A DNA stretch of 56,714 nt from Planctomycetota bacterium (lineage in GTDB: Bacteria; Planctomycetota; JACQVV01; JASMLP01), in contig JASMLP010000152.1 in assembly GCA_030748635.1 (NCBI GenBank), forward strand, positions 1-56,714, written 5' to 3'. The notes below the pieces were generated by a model that saw only the letters and a list, made by a program, of their open reading frames with translations, had not been told where the DNA came from and did no database searches. The translations under genes were made by a program, and so were the position numbers. Below are positions 1 to 7,497 of the stretch, one piece after another; position 1 is the first letter of the stretch, and every line of letters starts with the position of its first letter.

Positions 1-1
1 C

Positions 2-253
2 GAAGAGAAAGGCAAGGGGCATCTGATCGATCTCTTTCTGCGCTACGACGTCGATCGGGATCCAGTCGAGAAACGGACCTACCAGGATCTAGCCGACGAA
101 TCCGGACTCACGGTTCATCAGGTGACCGTGGGGCTTCACTGGGCGCGACAGGCGTTCCGGGACTGTTTCGTTGCCGAGGTCACCGATCAGGTCGGTTCAG
201 TGGATGATCTGGAGGACGAGATGCGAATCCTGTTCGGATTTTCTCTCCGTTGA
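2..253 (+). CDS. RNA polymerase sigma factor, C-terminal fragment (region 4)
   Basis: An open frame enters from the window edge and stops at a TGA at 251-253, giving 83 visible residues. The segment YQDLADESGLTVHQVTVGL followed by HWARQAFRD has the helix-turn-helix pattern of sigma-70 region 4, which recognises the -35 promoter element. Upstream residues (HLIDLFLRYDVDRD) resemble the linker before that helix-turn-helix in the long ECF-like sigma factors common in Planctomycetes and relatives. The acidic tail after region 4 is unassigned. The N-terminal core-binding regions lie outside the window, so class and target promoters cannot be given. A different winged or helix-turn-helix regulator remains possible. 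Confidence 0.55.
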   Translation, partial: EEKGKGHLIDLFLRYDVDRDPVEKRTYQDLADESGLTVHQVTVGLHWARQAFRDCFVAEVTDQVGSVDDLEDEMRILFGFSLR

Positions 254-287
254 AGCTTTCTTTGTCAGGCCTGGAGAGATGGGGTCT

Positions 288-1223
288 TCAGCGGCTCTGA
301 GAGGGAAGGTGCAGGAGAAAGATTCCTCGCTGCTCGTTGGTGATGCGTAGCGTCTGAGAGTCGTCCCAGCAGAGGCCTTCGGCCTGCTGGGTCAAGAAGA
401 CGGGAAGCGGGTGTCGGCTTACCCGACCGGTCAGCCATCGGTCGCCTTTTTCGGGGCGTTCGAAGATGTGGACCGCCATGAGACTGAGAACCGCGAGGCG
501 ACGTCCGTCCGGCGAGAGATCCGCCGCGGTGGGAAGCAGGTCCGCGTGGCTGTCGATGAGCTTGAGGGGATTGGGGCGGTCGGTGTGACGGGTGTCGAGA
601 CGGTAGAGGTTGGTTCCGGTTACCAGGGAGTGATCGGCGTTCGTGTTTCGATGTTTGGTGAGAAGATAGATCCGGCCCCGGTCGATGAAGATCGATTCGC
701 AGTCGAAGTGCCACTTTTTGGCGGGAAACGCTTTCTGTTCGGGAAAGTGAACGGGCAGGAAGCTGAGGTTGCGGGTCCGGTCGGCCCGGTGCGGATCCGG
801 CTCTTTGAAAACGTAGATCCCCAGGTTGCGGCGCGCGTTGTTGTTGTTGCCCAGGTCGGCCAGATAGATTGTCCCTTTGTCCAGGGCAAGGTCTTCCCAG
901 TCGACATTACGCGCACCCGCGATTTCCACTCCGGGCCACGGCCTGGAACCGGTGATCGCTTTTTCTCCGTGAAAGCGTTTGCGAGAGTGGGTGGGAACGA
1001 TCACCTTGCCCACGATATCGAGGGCGAAGAGCTGCGGGCCGGCTCCGCTGTCGTTGTGAACCCACCAGACATCCGGATATCGCTCGCTGCGGACGATCCC
1101 GCTCATTTCGCTTAAGGGGCCGTGTTTGACGGTCCCGATCCGCTCGATTCGGGCTTTTTGGGATTGCGCAAGCGGCTGAAGAGTAAGGAATAGGAGAATG
1201 ATTAGATGGGGTTTGGGGTTCAT
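288..1223 (-). CDS. Secreted propeller-like protein, function unknown
   Basis: A 311-residue protein with a signal peptide (hydrophobic residues 7-18, then polar QSQK), so probably exported. The body has repeated strand-rich segments with VWWVHNDSG near residue 50, DWEDLALDKGTIYLADLGNN near 108-127 and an AEGLCWDD motif near the C-terminus. This HNDSG...EDLA...YLADIGDN pattern is typical of secreted beta-propeller proteins related to SdiA-regulated and esterase/phytase-like families. No catalytic assignment is safe. It starts at an ATG 55 bases downstream of a TATAAT on the minus strand and converges on the sigma factor fragment. It may be transcribed alone or after the small minus-strand gene at 1416-1784. 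Confidence 0.7.
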   Translation of the reverse strand: MNPKPHLIILLFLTLQPLAQSQKARIERIGTVKHGPLSEMSGIVRSERYPDVWWVHNDSGAGPQLFALDIVGKVIVPTHSRKRFHGEKAITGSRPWPGVEIAGARNVDWEDLALDKGTIYLADLGNNNNARRNLGIYVFKEPDPHRADRTRNLSFLPVHFPEQKAFPAKKWHFDCESIFIDRGRIYLLTKHRNTNADHSLVTGTNLYRLDTRHTDRPNPLKLIDSHADLLPTAADLSPDGRRLAVLSLMAVHIFERPEKGDRWLTGRVSRHPLPVFLTQQAEGLCWDDSQTLRITNEQRGIFLLHLPSQSR

Positions 1224-1277
1224 GGGGAAGAGGAGGAAGAGGAATCGCCCGAGAGGGGCGAGGTGAAAGGTCCGGAG

Positions 1278-1283
1278 ATTATA
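1278..1283 (-). promoter_or_regulatory. -10 box upstream of the secreted propeller-like gene
   Basis: Read on the minus strand this is a perfect TATAAT, 55 bases before the ATG at 1223. The -35 position about 17 bases upstream (TTTTCC) is a poor match, so the call rests on the -10 alone. Confidence 0.4.
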
Positions 1284-1415
1284 CCGGTTTGGTCGACTAG
1301 GGAAAAATGTCGAGAACTTCCTGATTTCGGTCAGGAGATCGCGAGAAAGTGGTGAGGGAGGAGAACGGCCGGTCGGAATCTTTTTGGAGCGGTTTGTTTC
1401 CGGTTAGCCGAGTTC

Positions 1416-1784
1416 TCAGGAAGGTGGGGGCACGGATCCCGGTTCGGGCGCTTCGGTCTGTCGACGCTCCTGGAGAGCCAGCAGTCGGTCCTCGGAGATC
1501 CTTTTCTCCCGCAGCAGCACTTCGCCGAGATGGACATCGAATCCCTGTTCGATGAGCTGGCGCTGGGTCTGGAGAGCGACCACGAGCACGGATTCTTTGA
1601 TGTGGGGGTCTTCGAGCAGCTGCTCGATCAGCCAGTCTTCGGGAAGGGAGCGGAAATCGATCACGACGACCGATTGTACCTTGCTGGCCGTGTGGGGCCA
1701 GGGGTTGATGTGGGACGCGGGTGGGGCTGGGGTTTCGGGGGGGCTCTCGGCCCCACTTTTTGGGTGGATGGGACGCTCCACCAC
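1416..1784 (-). CDS. Small protein with a GspE/MshEN-like helical module
   Basis: A 122-residue frame starting at GTG. Residues about 37-110 form one helical domain: a VVIDF strand, a long amphipathic stretch, then LGEVLLREKRISEDRLLALQ. The last part matches the repeated pattern 'LG-x-hydrophobic-x-x-K-x-x-h-S/T-x-x-x-L-x-x-A/L-x-x-Q' of the N-terminal modules of type II secretion ATPases (MshEN-like). The N-terminal 35 residues are Pro/Ser-rich and probably disordered. The kinase encoded at 18592-19992 begins with a related module, so a regulatory or scaffolding role is possible. No function is known. Opposite-strand frames here are low-complexity shadows. Confidence 0.5.
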   Translation of the reverse strand: MVERPIHPKSGAESPPETPAPPASHINPWPHTASKVQSVVVIDFRSLPEDWLIEQLLEDPHIKESVLVVALQTQRQLIEQGFDVHLGEVLLREKRISEDRLLALQERRQTEAPEPGSVPPPS

Positions 1785-2034
1785 CGGCGATGTTCAGTAT
1801 GAAGAACTTCTTAAGTCCTTCTAAGGTATTTGTTTGGGTCTACTGTTTTTGGGTTGGTGTCGAGCGTGGTGTCCGGGGTGGGGGGAGAGACAAAAAAAGT
1901 TGCCCTTGTGGGCCAAAAAAAAACAGGGCCCCTGAACCACTATATATCGTAGGGCGGCCTGGCTGAGGCACAAGATGTGTAGTAGTCGGCTTTTAGGGCC
2001 GATGCAATTCTCACCCTGTGATAAAAAATCGATC

Positions 2035-2062
2035 TTGACTGATGTGGGGCAGAAGATATTCT
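2035..2062 (+). promoter_or_regulatory. Sigma-70-type promoter of the dcw cluster
   Basis: TTGACT (2035-2040), 16 bases, then TATTCT (2057-2062), placing transcription start near 2069, about 54 bases before the mraZ ATG. This is the only good promoter match upstream of the cluster. Confidence 0.5.
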
Positions 2063-2075
2063 TTGTGCACCTCGG

Positions 2076-2100
2076 TGGGGAGAAGTGGGAAATTGTGTCA
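2076..2100 (+). promoter_or_regulatory. Candidate MraZ-binding repeats
   Basis: TGGGG (2076-2080) and TGGGA (2086-2090) are spaced exactly one helical turn apart, with a degenerate third element TGTCA (2096-2100). In several bacteria MraZ binds TGGGN repeats separated by five bases at its own promoter. Another TGGGG lies at 2045-2049, about three turns upstream and inside the promoter spacer. The position just downstream of the predicted -10 fits autorepression. Confidence 0.5.
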
Positions 2101-2122
2101 ATTAAAGTGAGAACCTCGATCG

Positions 2123-2587
2123 ATGTTTTACGGCCGTTACGATCATACCCTCGACAGCAAGAAGCGACTCACGCTTCCGGCTCGATTCCGGGAAAAACAT
2201 CCCGGCAGTCAAGGGGGGCAGGTCTGGTTTCTCACTCGTGGATACGACGACTGTATCTTCATGTTCACTCCTCCTCAGTACGAGGAGTTCGTCGACCGGA
2301 TGGAGGAGGACGAGATCTCGATGGAATCGATGGATTTTCATCGCGAGTTCTTCGGTTCGACTTCCGAGGTCACGACCGATTCTCAAGGCCGGGTTCTTCT
2401 GCCCGATCACCTGCTGGAACTGGCCGGGGTTTCCAAGAGCGTGGTCGTCTTGGGGGTTCGCAGTCGGATCGAGATCTGGGATCTCGGTCGTCATGGGGAT
2501 CACAGCAAGAGCTTCGAGGCCGACGATCAGTACAGGCAGCAGTTCCGAAAAATCTACACCAGGCGGACAAAAAGGGGTTCTGAATGA
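2123..2587 (+). CDS. mraZ: Transcriptional regulator MraZ
   Basis: A 154-residue protein with two tandem SpoVT/AbrB-like half-domains. The first begins FYGRYDHTLDSKKRLTLPARFR, the classic MraZ opening (shortened here as GRY-x-HxxDxKxRLxxPA), and the second contains DSQGRVLLPDHL near residues 85-96. MraZ forms a ring-shaped DNA-binding oligomer that represses the dcw operon in some species. It is the first gene of the cluster and sits directly behind TGGGN repeats. The C-terminus is extended with a basic Arg/Lys-rich tail (RRTKRG). Its stop overlaps the next start by ATGA, indicating coupled translation. Family length is usually 140-155 residues. Confidence 0.95.
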   Translation: MFYGRYDHTLDSKKRLTLPARFREKHPGSQGGQVWFLTRGYDDCIFMFTPPQYEEFVDRMEEDEISMESMDFHREFFGSTSEVTTDSQGRVLLPDHLLELAGVSKSVVVLGVRSRIEIWDLGRHGDHSKSFEADDQYRQQFRKIYTRRTKRGSE

Positions 2588-2838
2588 AACGTGATGGACA
2601 TGATCTCAGCGCAAGGCTCTCTCGTTCACTGGATGCAGGCGGCTACCGGGCCATCAAGGCCACGCTCGACCGTTTTCAGCGGGGGGAGAGCCCGCTGAAC
2701 GGGGATCGAAGTGCGGTGCGCCGGGAGATCGGCGAGATGGAATCCCGGATCGAGGAGATCCGAGAGCAGATGGGAGTGCGTGTGGCGCTCAGTCCGCACA
2801 TGTTGCGGTTGAAGCACGAGTTGGCGCCAGGCGCTTGA
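2584..2838 (+). CDS. Small unknown protein between mraZ and rsmH
   Basis: An 84-residue soluble, charged protein that I do not recognise. Residues about 45-65 (RREIGEMESRIEEIREQMG) form a predicted short coiled coil; the remainder is helical and basic. It overlaps mraZ by four bases (ATGA), so it is very likely translated from the mraZ message. A 121-base gap with its own Shine-Dalgarno for rsmH follows. No Cys/His metal motif, signal peptide or membrane segment is present. Its place between two near-universally adjacent genes suggests a lineage-specific accessory, but that is inference. Confidence 0.6.
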   Translation: MKRDGHDLSARLSRSLDAGGYRAIKATLDRFQRGESPLNGDRSAVRREIGEMESRIEEIREQMGVRVALSPHMLRLKHELAPGA

Positions 2839-2959
2839 CGTTCGACACGGGGGCATAAGGAAAGGGGATCGGTTCCGGGTGGGGCCCGGTACGAAAAAAC
2901 ATCATGAGGGTTGATAGGGAGCAAACGCGGTCGGTTCGACGGTCCTTTCGGAGGGCGGT

Positions 2960-3898
2960 ATGTCGAGTTTGATGATCGCACCGGATAAGCCGATGACAGA
3001 CGCGCGGCATGTACCCGTTCTGGTTGGAGAGGTTCTCGATCTCTTGCGCCCGAGCGAGGCTCGAATCGTTCTCGATGGCACCTTCGGGGCCGGAGGACAC
3101 ACGACCCGTCTGCTCGAACGGATGGCGCCGGATGCAACGCTTGTCGGCATGGATCGCGATGCTCACAATCTCCAGGAAGCTCCCGAAGAATTGGTCGCGG
3201 ACGACCGTCTTCGTCTCGTGCACGGTTCCTATCACGAGGCGACATCTCATCTCGAGAAGATGGGAATCGGTTCGGTCGATGGGATCTTGTTGGATCTGGG
3301 TGTTTCCAGTATGCAACTCGATGACGCGAGCCGAGGATTTTCGATCCAGCACGATGGACCGCTGGATATGAGAATGGATGCCTCGAGGGGAGTCACCGCC
3401 GCCGATCTGGTCGCGGATCTTCCGGAGAAGGAACTCGCGGACCTCTTTTTTCAGCTGGGTGAGGAGCGACGTTCCCGGCGGGTGGCGGCCCGTATCGTTC
3501 GCGCCCGGGAAGAGGCGCGGATCGAGACTACCGCCGAACTGGCCGAAATCGTACGCCGGGCGTTGCCCGGGCCGCGTCGTCGCATTCATCCGGCAACTCG
3601 GGTTTTTCAGGCGCTTCGTATCGCCGTCAATGAGGAGCTGGCAATTCTGGAATCCGGTTTACGATCTCTCTGGGATCTCCTGGCGCCGGGCGGAAGGATG
3701 GTCATCATCTCTTTCCATTCGCTCGAGGATCGTCGGGTGAAGTTCGCGTTTCGGGATCTTCAGCGCTCGGGGCAGGGGCGGGTACTGACCAAGAAGCCTC
3801 GGACCGCTGAGGAGTCCGAAGTGCGGGTCAATCGTCGCTCCCGAAGTGCCAAGTTGAGAGGGATCGAGAAAAACGATCCGGCGGGAGGGGCTCGATGA
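2960..3898 (+). CDS. rsmH: 16S rRNA (cytosine-1402 N4) methyltransferase RsmH (MraW)
   Basis: A 312-residue S-adenosylmethionine-dependent methyltransferase acting on C1402 of 16S rRNA in the P site. The family signature HVPVLVGEVLDLL is followed by the SAM-binding loop DGTFGAGGHT (residues about 39-48), DRD for ribose binding, GILLDLGVSSMQLD with the SSxQLD motif, RGFS...GPLDMRMD, and the C-terminal ISFHSLEDRRVK block. The insert domain RIHPATRVFQALRIAVN is intact. The ATG follows a good GGAGG (residues 1-15 are a short extension before DARHVPVL). The stop overlaps ftsL by ATGA. Confidence 0.96.
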   Translation: MSSLMIAPDKPMTDARHVPVLVGEVLDLLRPSEARIVLDGTFGAGGHTTRLLERMAPDATLVGMDRDAHNLQEAPEELVADDRLRLVHGSYHEATSHLEKMGIGSVDGILLDLGVSSMQLDDASRGFSIQHDGPLDMRMDASRGVTAADLVADLPEKELADLFFQLGEERRSRRVAARIVRAREEARIETTAELAEIVRRALPGPRRRIHPATRVFQALRIAVNEELAILESGLRSLWDLLAPGGRMVIISFHSLEDRRVKFAFRDLQRSGQGRVLTKKPRTAEESEVRVNRRSRSAKLRGIEKNDPAGGAR

Positions 3899-4173
3899 GA
3901 GAGGCTCATCTTCTGCTGGGTGTGGCGATGGTCGTTCTTCTGGCTTGCTGGATTGTGACTCTTCGCAGTCGGGTGGCTCAGAAAGCGCGACATCTCGCGG
4001 AGATGGAAGACCGTCTTCTGGAGATGGAAGAGTTGGGTCGTCTCTATCTCGAGGATTCAACCCGGGCGCAGACACCTTCGGTTCTTCTCCGGCGGGCCCA
4101 GGAGATGGGGTTGAATCTGGCCCCTTCTTCGGTGGTGGGTGTCGGGCCGTTGGATCGGGGGGCGTCGCAATGA
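3895..4173 (+). CDS. ftsL: FtsL-like division protein
   Basis: A 92-residue bitopic membrane protein: one N-terminal transmembrane helix (residues about 5-22, LLLGVAMVVLLACWIVTL) followed by a periplasmic heptad-like stretch (QKARHLAEMEDRLLEMEELGRLYLED). Size, topology and position between rsmH and ftsI are diagnostic for FtsL, which with FtsB and FtsQ activates septal peptidoglycan synthesis; sequence itself is poorly conserved in this family. Starts and stops overlap both neighbours by ATGA. A recognisable Cys-free short tail ends in GASQ. No FtsB gene was seen in the window. Confidence 0.75.
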   Translation: MREAHLLLGVAMVVLLACWIVTLRSRVAQKARHLAEMEDRLLEMEELGRLYLEDSTRAQTPSVLLRRAQEMGLNLAPSSVVGVGPLDRGASQ

Positions 4174-5855
4174 GGTTCCGGATCCAGATGGTGCTGGTGT
4201 TGGGCCTGCTCGCGCTGGGTGGAATCGGGGTTCGCCTCTACGGTTTGCAGGTGGTCAAGGGCCCGTGGTATGGAGAACTGGCGCTTCGTCAGCATCAACG
4301 GGCCGTGGTCACGCGGGCTCATCGCGGAACTATTCACGATCGAAACGGTCACGTGCTCGCGCTTTCGGTCGTTCGTCTGTCGCTCTTTGCGAATCCCTCC
4401 CGGATCAAGGATCCAGTGGGCACGGCAGGCGCTCTGGGGAATATTTTAGGGCGTCCAGCGGCTGAACTGGAAAAACGATTGCGTCGAAAGGGGTATTTCG
4501 TCTGGCTGGGACGGAAGCTGGAGCCGACCCAGGTCGCGGCCATTCGCGCTCTCAAGGTCCGGGGATTGGGGTTTCGAGAAGAGATCAAGAGGATCTACCC
4601 TAATGGAAGCCTGGCCTGTCATGTCCTGGGCTTTTCGGGGACCGACAACACCGGACTCGAGGGGATCGAAGCGCGCTATGATGTCGCTTTGACCGGGAAG
4701 CCGGGTCGTTATCGTGTGTACCGGAATGGGCGTCCCAGAGGGCCTCGTTTGCGTTACCCCGAACTGGAAGAAGGCCGTTCCGTGGCGGGCGCGGACGTGG
4801 TCTTGACTCTCGACCTCTGGATGCAATACGAGGTGGAGCAAGCGCTGGACGAACTGGTTCGCAAGCACGCGCCTCGATCGGCGACGGCTATCGTCCTCGA
4901 TTCCGCGACCGGAGAGGTCCTGGCGCTGGCGGGTCGTCCCGGCTTCGATCCCAATAAATTTTCCAAAAGCCCCCGCGCCAACTATCGCTGCCGAGCGGTC
5001 ACCGATACCTATGAAGTCGGGTCGACGATCAAACCGCTTGTCGCCGCGGCGGCGATCGCGGAGGGGCACGCTCAACCGGATGATGAGATCTTCTGTGAGA
5101 ATGGATCGTGGAGAATTCGTGGACGTACGTTGCACGACCACAAGCCGTTTGGGAATTTGACGGTATCGGGAATCATCGAGAAGTCGTCCAATATCGGTAT
5201 CGCCAAGGTCGCCTCTCATCTGGGCCCCGAGGTGCTGTACAGCTACCTGTCGGCATTCGGGATCGGACGTTCCACGCATGTCGGACTGTCGGGCGAGGAG
5301 CGGGGCCTCATGCAGCCGTGGAGTCGCTGGACGTCTTCGACGATGGTGAGCATCCCGATGGGCCACGAGATCGCCTTGACGCCGATGCAGTTGGCCACGG
5401 CCTTTAACTGTCTGGCTTCGGGCGGAGTGCATGTTGCGCCCAGGATCTTGCTGCGAATGACCGGTTCGGCCGGAGATAGCAGTCACCGATTCGCGCCGAT
5501 GCAAACGGCTCGAGTTTTCAAGCGGGAGTTGGTGGAAAAGATCATGGATCCGATGCTTTGCCAGGTGGTTCAGAGGGGAACGGGAAAGCGGGCCAAGATC
5601 GAAGGGTTGGCCGTGGCCGGGAAGACCGGTACCGCCCAGAAAATCGATCCGGAAACCCAGACCTATTCACACAGCAAACATGTCGTTTCGTTTGTTGGAT
5701 ACGCACCCGCTGATCGCCGTCACGGAGAGCCCAAAATTACGGTCATGGTTCTGGTAGATGAGCCCACGAAGGAAGTGGGCGGTGGGGGGCAGGTGGCCGC
5801 ACCGGTTTTTCGTCAGATCGTTCATAGGATTTTTGCAAGCGGGAGGTTGCCATGA
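4170..5855 (+). CDS. ftsI: Septal peptidoglycan transpeptidase FtsI (PBP3-like, class B)
   Basis: A 561-residue class B penicillin-binding protein that crosslinks septal peptidoglycan with the FtsW polymerase. After a single N-terminal anchor (residues about 5-26) the pedestal domain begins at HRGTIHDRNG. The transpeptidase domain shows all three motifs: SxxK as STIK near residue 284, SxN as SSN near 340 and KTGT near 485. An ATG at 4170 overlaps the ftsL stop (ATGA); the frame is open further upstream but that part lies inside ftsL and is not membrane-like. No PASTA domain is present. It ends overlapping murE by ATGA. Confidence 0.95.
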   Translation: MRFRIQMVLVLGLLALGGIGVRLYGLQVVKGPWYGELALRQHQRAVVTRAHRGTIHDRNGHVLALSVVRLSLFANPSRIKDPVGTAGALGNILGRPAAELEKRLRRKGYFVWLGRKLEPTQVAAIRALKVRGLGFREEIKRIYPNGSLACHVLGFSGTDNTGLEGIEARYDVALTGKPGRYRVYRNGRPRGPRLRYPELEEGRSVAGADVVLTLDLWMQYEVEQALDELVRKHAPRSATAIVLDSATGEVLALAGRPGFDPNKFSKSPRANYRCRAVTDTYEVGSTIKPLVAAAAIAEGHAQPDDEIFCENGSWRIRGRTLHDHKPFGNLTVSGIIEKSSNIGIAKVASHLGPEVLYSYLSAFGIGRSTHVGLSGEERGLMQPWSRWTSSTMVSIPMGHEIALTPMQLATAFNCLASGGVHVAPRILLRMTGSAGDSSHRFAPMQTARVFKRELVEKIMDPMLCQVVQRGTGKRAKIEGLAVAGKTGTAQKIDPETQTYSHSKHVVSFVGYAPADRRHGEPKITVMVLVDEPTKEVGGGGQVAAPVFRQIVHRIFASGRLP

Positions 5856-7351
5856 GCGGCGCTGGGACCGTCGGATTGTCTGCCCTTCTGAGTCGTGTAC
5901 GTGGAGCTCGATTCTTGGTGGGGGGACCTGAGATCAAGGTGACCGGTCTGGCTCGTGATTCACGCCGTGTATTGCCTGGTGACCTCTTCTTCGCTTTGAA
6001 GGGGGAGGGGATGGACGGGCACGATTACATCGGTCAGGCGGTCCGGGAGGGAGCGGCCGCGGTGGTGTGCGATCGGAAGGTGGCCAGTCTGCCTCCGGTA
6101 CCGTGCATTCAGGTGCCCGACAGTCGTCTTGCCGCGGCTCATATGGCGGCTGCCTTCCACGAAGAACCGTTCGAGGATCTGGAAGTGGTCGGTATCACCG
6201 GAACAAACGGCAAATCGACAACCACTTTCATCCTGCGCTCTCTGCTGGAGGCGGCAGGTCGCAAACCGGGACTTCTGGGAACCGTGATGTACGACCTGGG
6301 AGATGAGATTCACGAAGCCTCGGAAACGACTCCGGGACCGATACGACTCGCCCGTTATGCCCGGCGTATGGTGCAAGCGGGTTGCGATTCTCTTGTGATG
6401 GAAGTCTCCAGTCACTCCCTGGCGCAGCGCCGGGTAGATGGCGTTCCTTTCCGGGTGGGTGTTTTCACCAATCTGACTCGGGATCATCTGGATTATCACG
6501 GAACCATGGAGGCCTATCTGGAGGCCAAGAAACGTCTGTTCGAAAACCTGGGACCGCAATCCGCGGCGGTGATTCCGGTGGATTCACCCTGGGGAGTCTC
6601 GATGGCCGCGGCCGCCCGTCACGGCGAGACCCTGCTTTTCGGGTTTGGCGAAGGGACGCAGATCGGCGCGAGGATCGAGAAGCTTTCTCTGACGGGAACC
6701 AAATTCACCCTTGCCTTGCCCTCGGGGCGCTATCCGGTGGGGTTACGAATGGTGGGGCGCTTCAATGTAAGCAACGCGCTGGCGGCAGCGGGCGCGGCCT
6801 GGGGAATGGGAATTTCTCCGGCCGATATCGTTCGAGGTTTGGAGTGTGCGCAAGGGGCTCCGGGTCGTCTGGAGGCGGTAGGCCGCGGAGAGCAGGGTAT
6901 TCATGTCCTGGTCGATTACGCGCATACCGACGACGCGCTGGCCAACGTATTGACCGCCCTACGTCCGATGGTTTCGGGGCGAATCCTGCTCGTTTTCGGT
7001 GCCGGTGGAGATCGGGATGCTGGTAAACGTCCGCTGATGGGCAGTCGTGCCGCCGACGGAGCGAATCAGATCTGGGTAACCAACGATAATCCTCGGAGTG
7101 AGGATCCTCAGGACATCGCTCGCGCGATCGAAGAGGGGATTGGCGATCGTGCTCCCTATCGGGTGGTGCTGGATCGGGAAGAAGCGATCGGCTTGGCCAT
7201 CGAAGAAGCTCAACCAGGAGACCTGGTCCTCGTGGCCGGCAAAGGGCACGAAGCTTATCAGGAGATCGGAAAATTCCGACATCCGTTCGACGATCGAGAG
7301 GTTGCTCGGGCGGCGCTCGAACGGCGATTGCGCCGGGGAGTAATCGGATGA
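5852..7351 (+). CDS. murE: UDP-MurNAc-L-Ala-D-Glu:meso-diaminopimelate ligase MurE
   Basis: A 499-residue cytoplasmic Mur ligase that adds the third residue of the peptidoglycan stem. Seen: the N-terminal substrate domain with DSRRVLPGDLFFALKG, the ATP loop TGTNGKSTTT (residues about 113-122), the EVSSHSL block, HLDYHG, and the C-terminal domain with VDYAHTDDAL. The DNPR motif (TNDNPRSEDP, about residue 412) indicates meso-diaminopimelate rather than lysine as substrate, so the organism should have Gram-negative-type stems. Starts at an ATG overlapping ftsI; a GGGAGG lies just upstream. Its stop overlaps the ATG of a small frame at 7348 in the same ATGA manner used throughout the cluster. Confidence 0.96.
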   Translation: MSGAGTVGLSALLSRVRGARFLVGGPEIKVTGLARDSRRVLPGDLFFALKGEGMDGHDYIGQAVREGAAAVVCDRKVASLPPVPCIQVPDSRLAAAHMAAAFHEEPFEDLEVVGITGTNGKSTTTFILRSLLEAAGRKPGLLGTVMYDLGDEIHEASETTPGPIRLARYARRMVQAGCDSLVMEVSSHSLAQRRVDGVPFRVGVFTNLTRDHLDYHGTMEAYLEAKKRLFENLGPQSAAVIPVDSPWGVSMAAAARHGETLLFGFGEGTQIGARIEKLSLTGTKFTLALPSGRYPVGLRMVGRFNVSNALAAAGAAWGMGISPADIVRGLECAQGAPGRLEAVGRGEQGIHVLVDYAHTDDALANVLTALRPMVSGRILLVFGAGGDRDAGKRPLMGSRAADGANQIWVTNDNPRSEDPQDIARAIEEGIGDRAPYRVVLDREEAIGLAIEEAQPGDLVLVAGKGHEAYQEIGKFRHPFDDREVARAALERRLRRGVIG

Positions 7352-7497
7352 CGCATTGCAAGGATACGAACTGGAAGAAGGAGGGGATCCGTTCGACGCG
7401 TCCCGCCAATGGGGACTCGGGGAATCGGTGGCTTCGTTTCTCAGAACATTCCTGGATTCCTTCCTCTTCCGCTTTTCGACTGGGAGTTGATTCATGA
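7348..7497 (+). CDS. Candidate 49-residue protein between murE and murF
   Basis: A short frame fills the murE-murF gap exactly. Its ATG overlaps the murE stop (ATGA, 7348-7351), a GGGGAG lies about seven bases upstream, and its TGA overlaps the murF ATG (ATGA, 7494-7497). The predicted product starts MTHCKDTNWKKEG and is basic to neutral, Ser/Arg/Trp-containing, with no membrane segment and one Cys. It resembles nothing I know. Double 4-base coupling is the same layout as the certain genes around it, which argues for translation. It could instead be a spacer translated only to carry ribosomes to murF, or chance. Confidence 0.45.
   Translation: MTHCKDTNWKKEGIRSTRPANGDSGNRWLRFSEHSWIPSSSAFRLGVDS

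Larger units (their letters stand above)
1785..2122. other. Divergent intergenic region upstream of mraZ (338 bases)
   Basis: No gene is supported here. The left part holds A- and G-rich tracts, including a nine-base A run near 1914-1923 next to short GGGCC/GGCCC repeats. The right part holds the mraZ promoter and candidate MraZ-binding repeats. Any promoter for the minus-strand gene that starts at 1784 must also lie here but no convincing match was found. Confidence 0.6.

Noticed and set aside
1319..1336. Small hairpin TCCTGA...TCAGGA as a minus-strand terminator
   Set aside because: Six base pairs only, and the T tract lies about 14 bases away.
1893..1935. GC stem next to A runs, possible terminator
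   Set aside because: Stems are only four to five base pairs and no gene on either strand ends there.
1349..1966. Several short plus-strand frames before mraZ
   Set aside because: They overlap the minus-strand helical-module gene, are Gly/Trp-rich low-complexity products and lack ribosome-binding sites.
4446..5504. 352-residue frame opposite ftsI
   Set aside because: Covers the conserved penicillin-binding domain on the other strand; composition is shadow-like.
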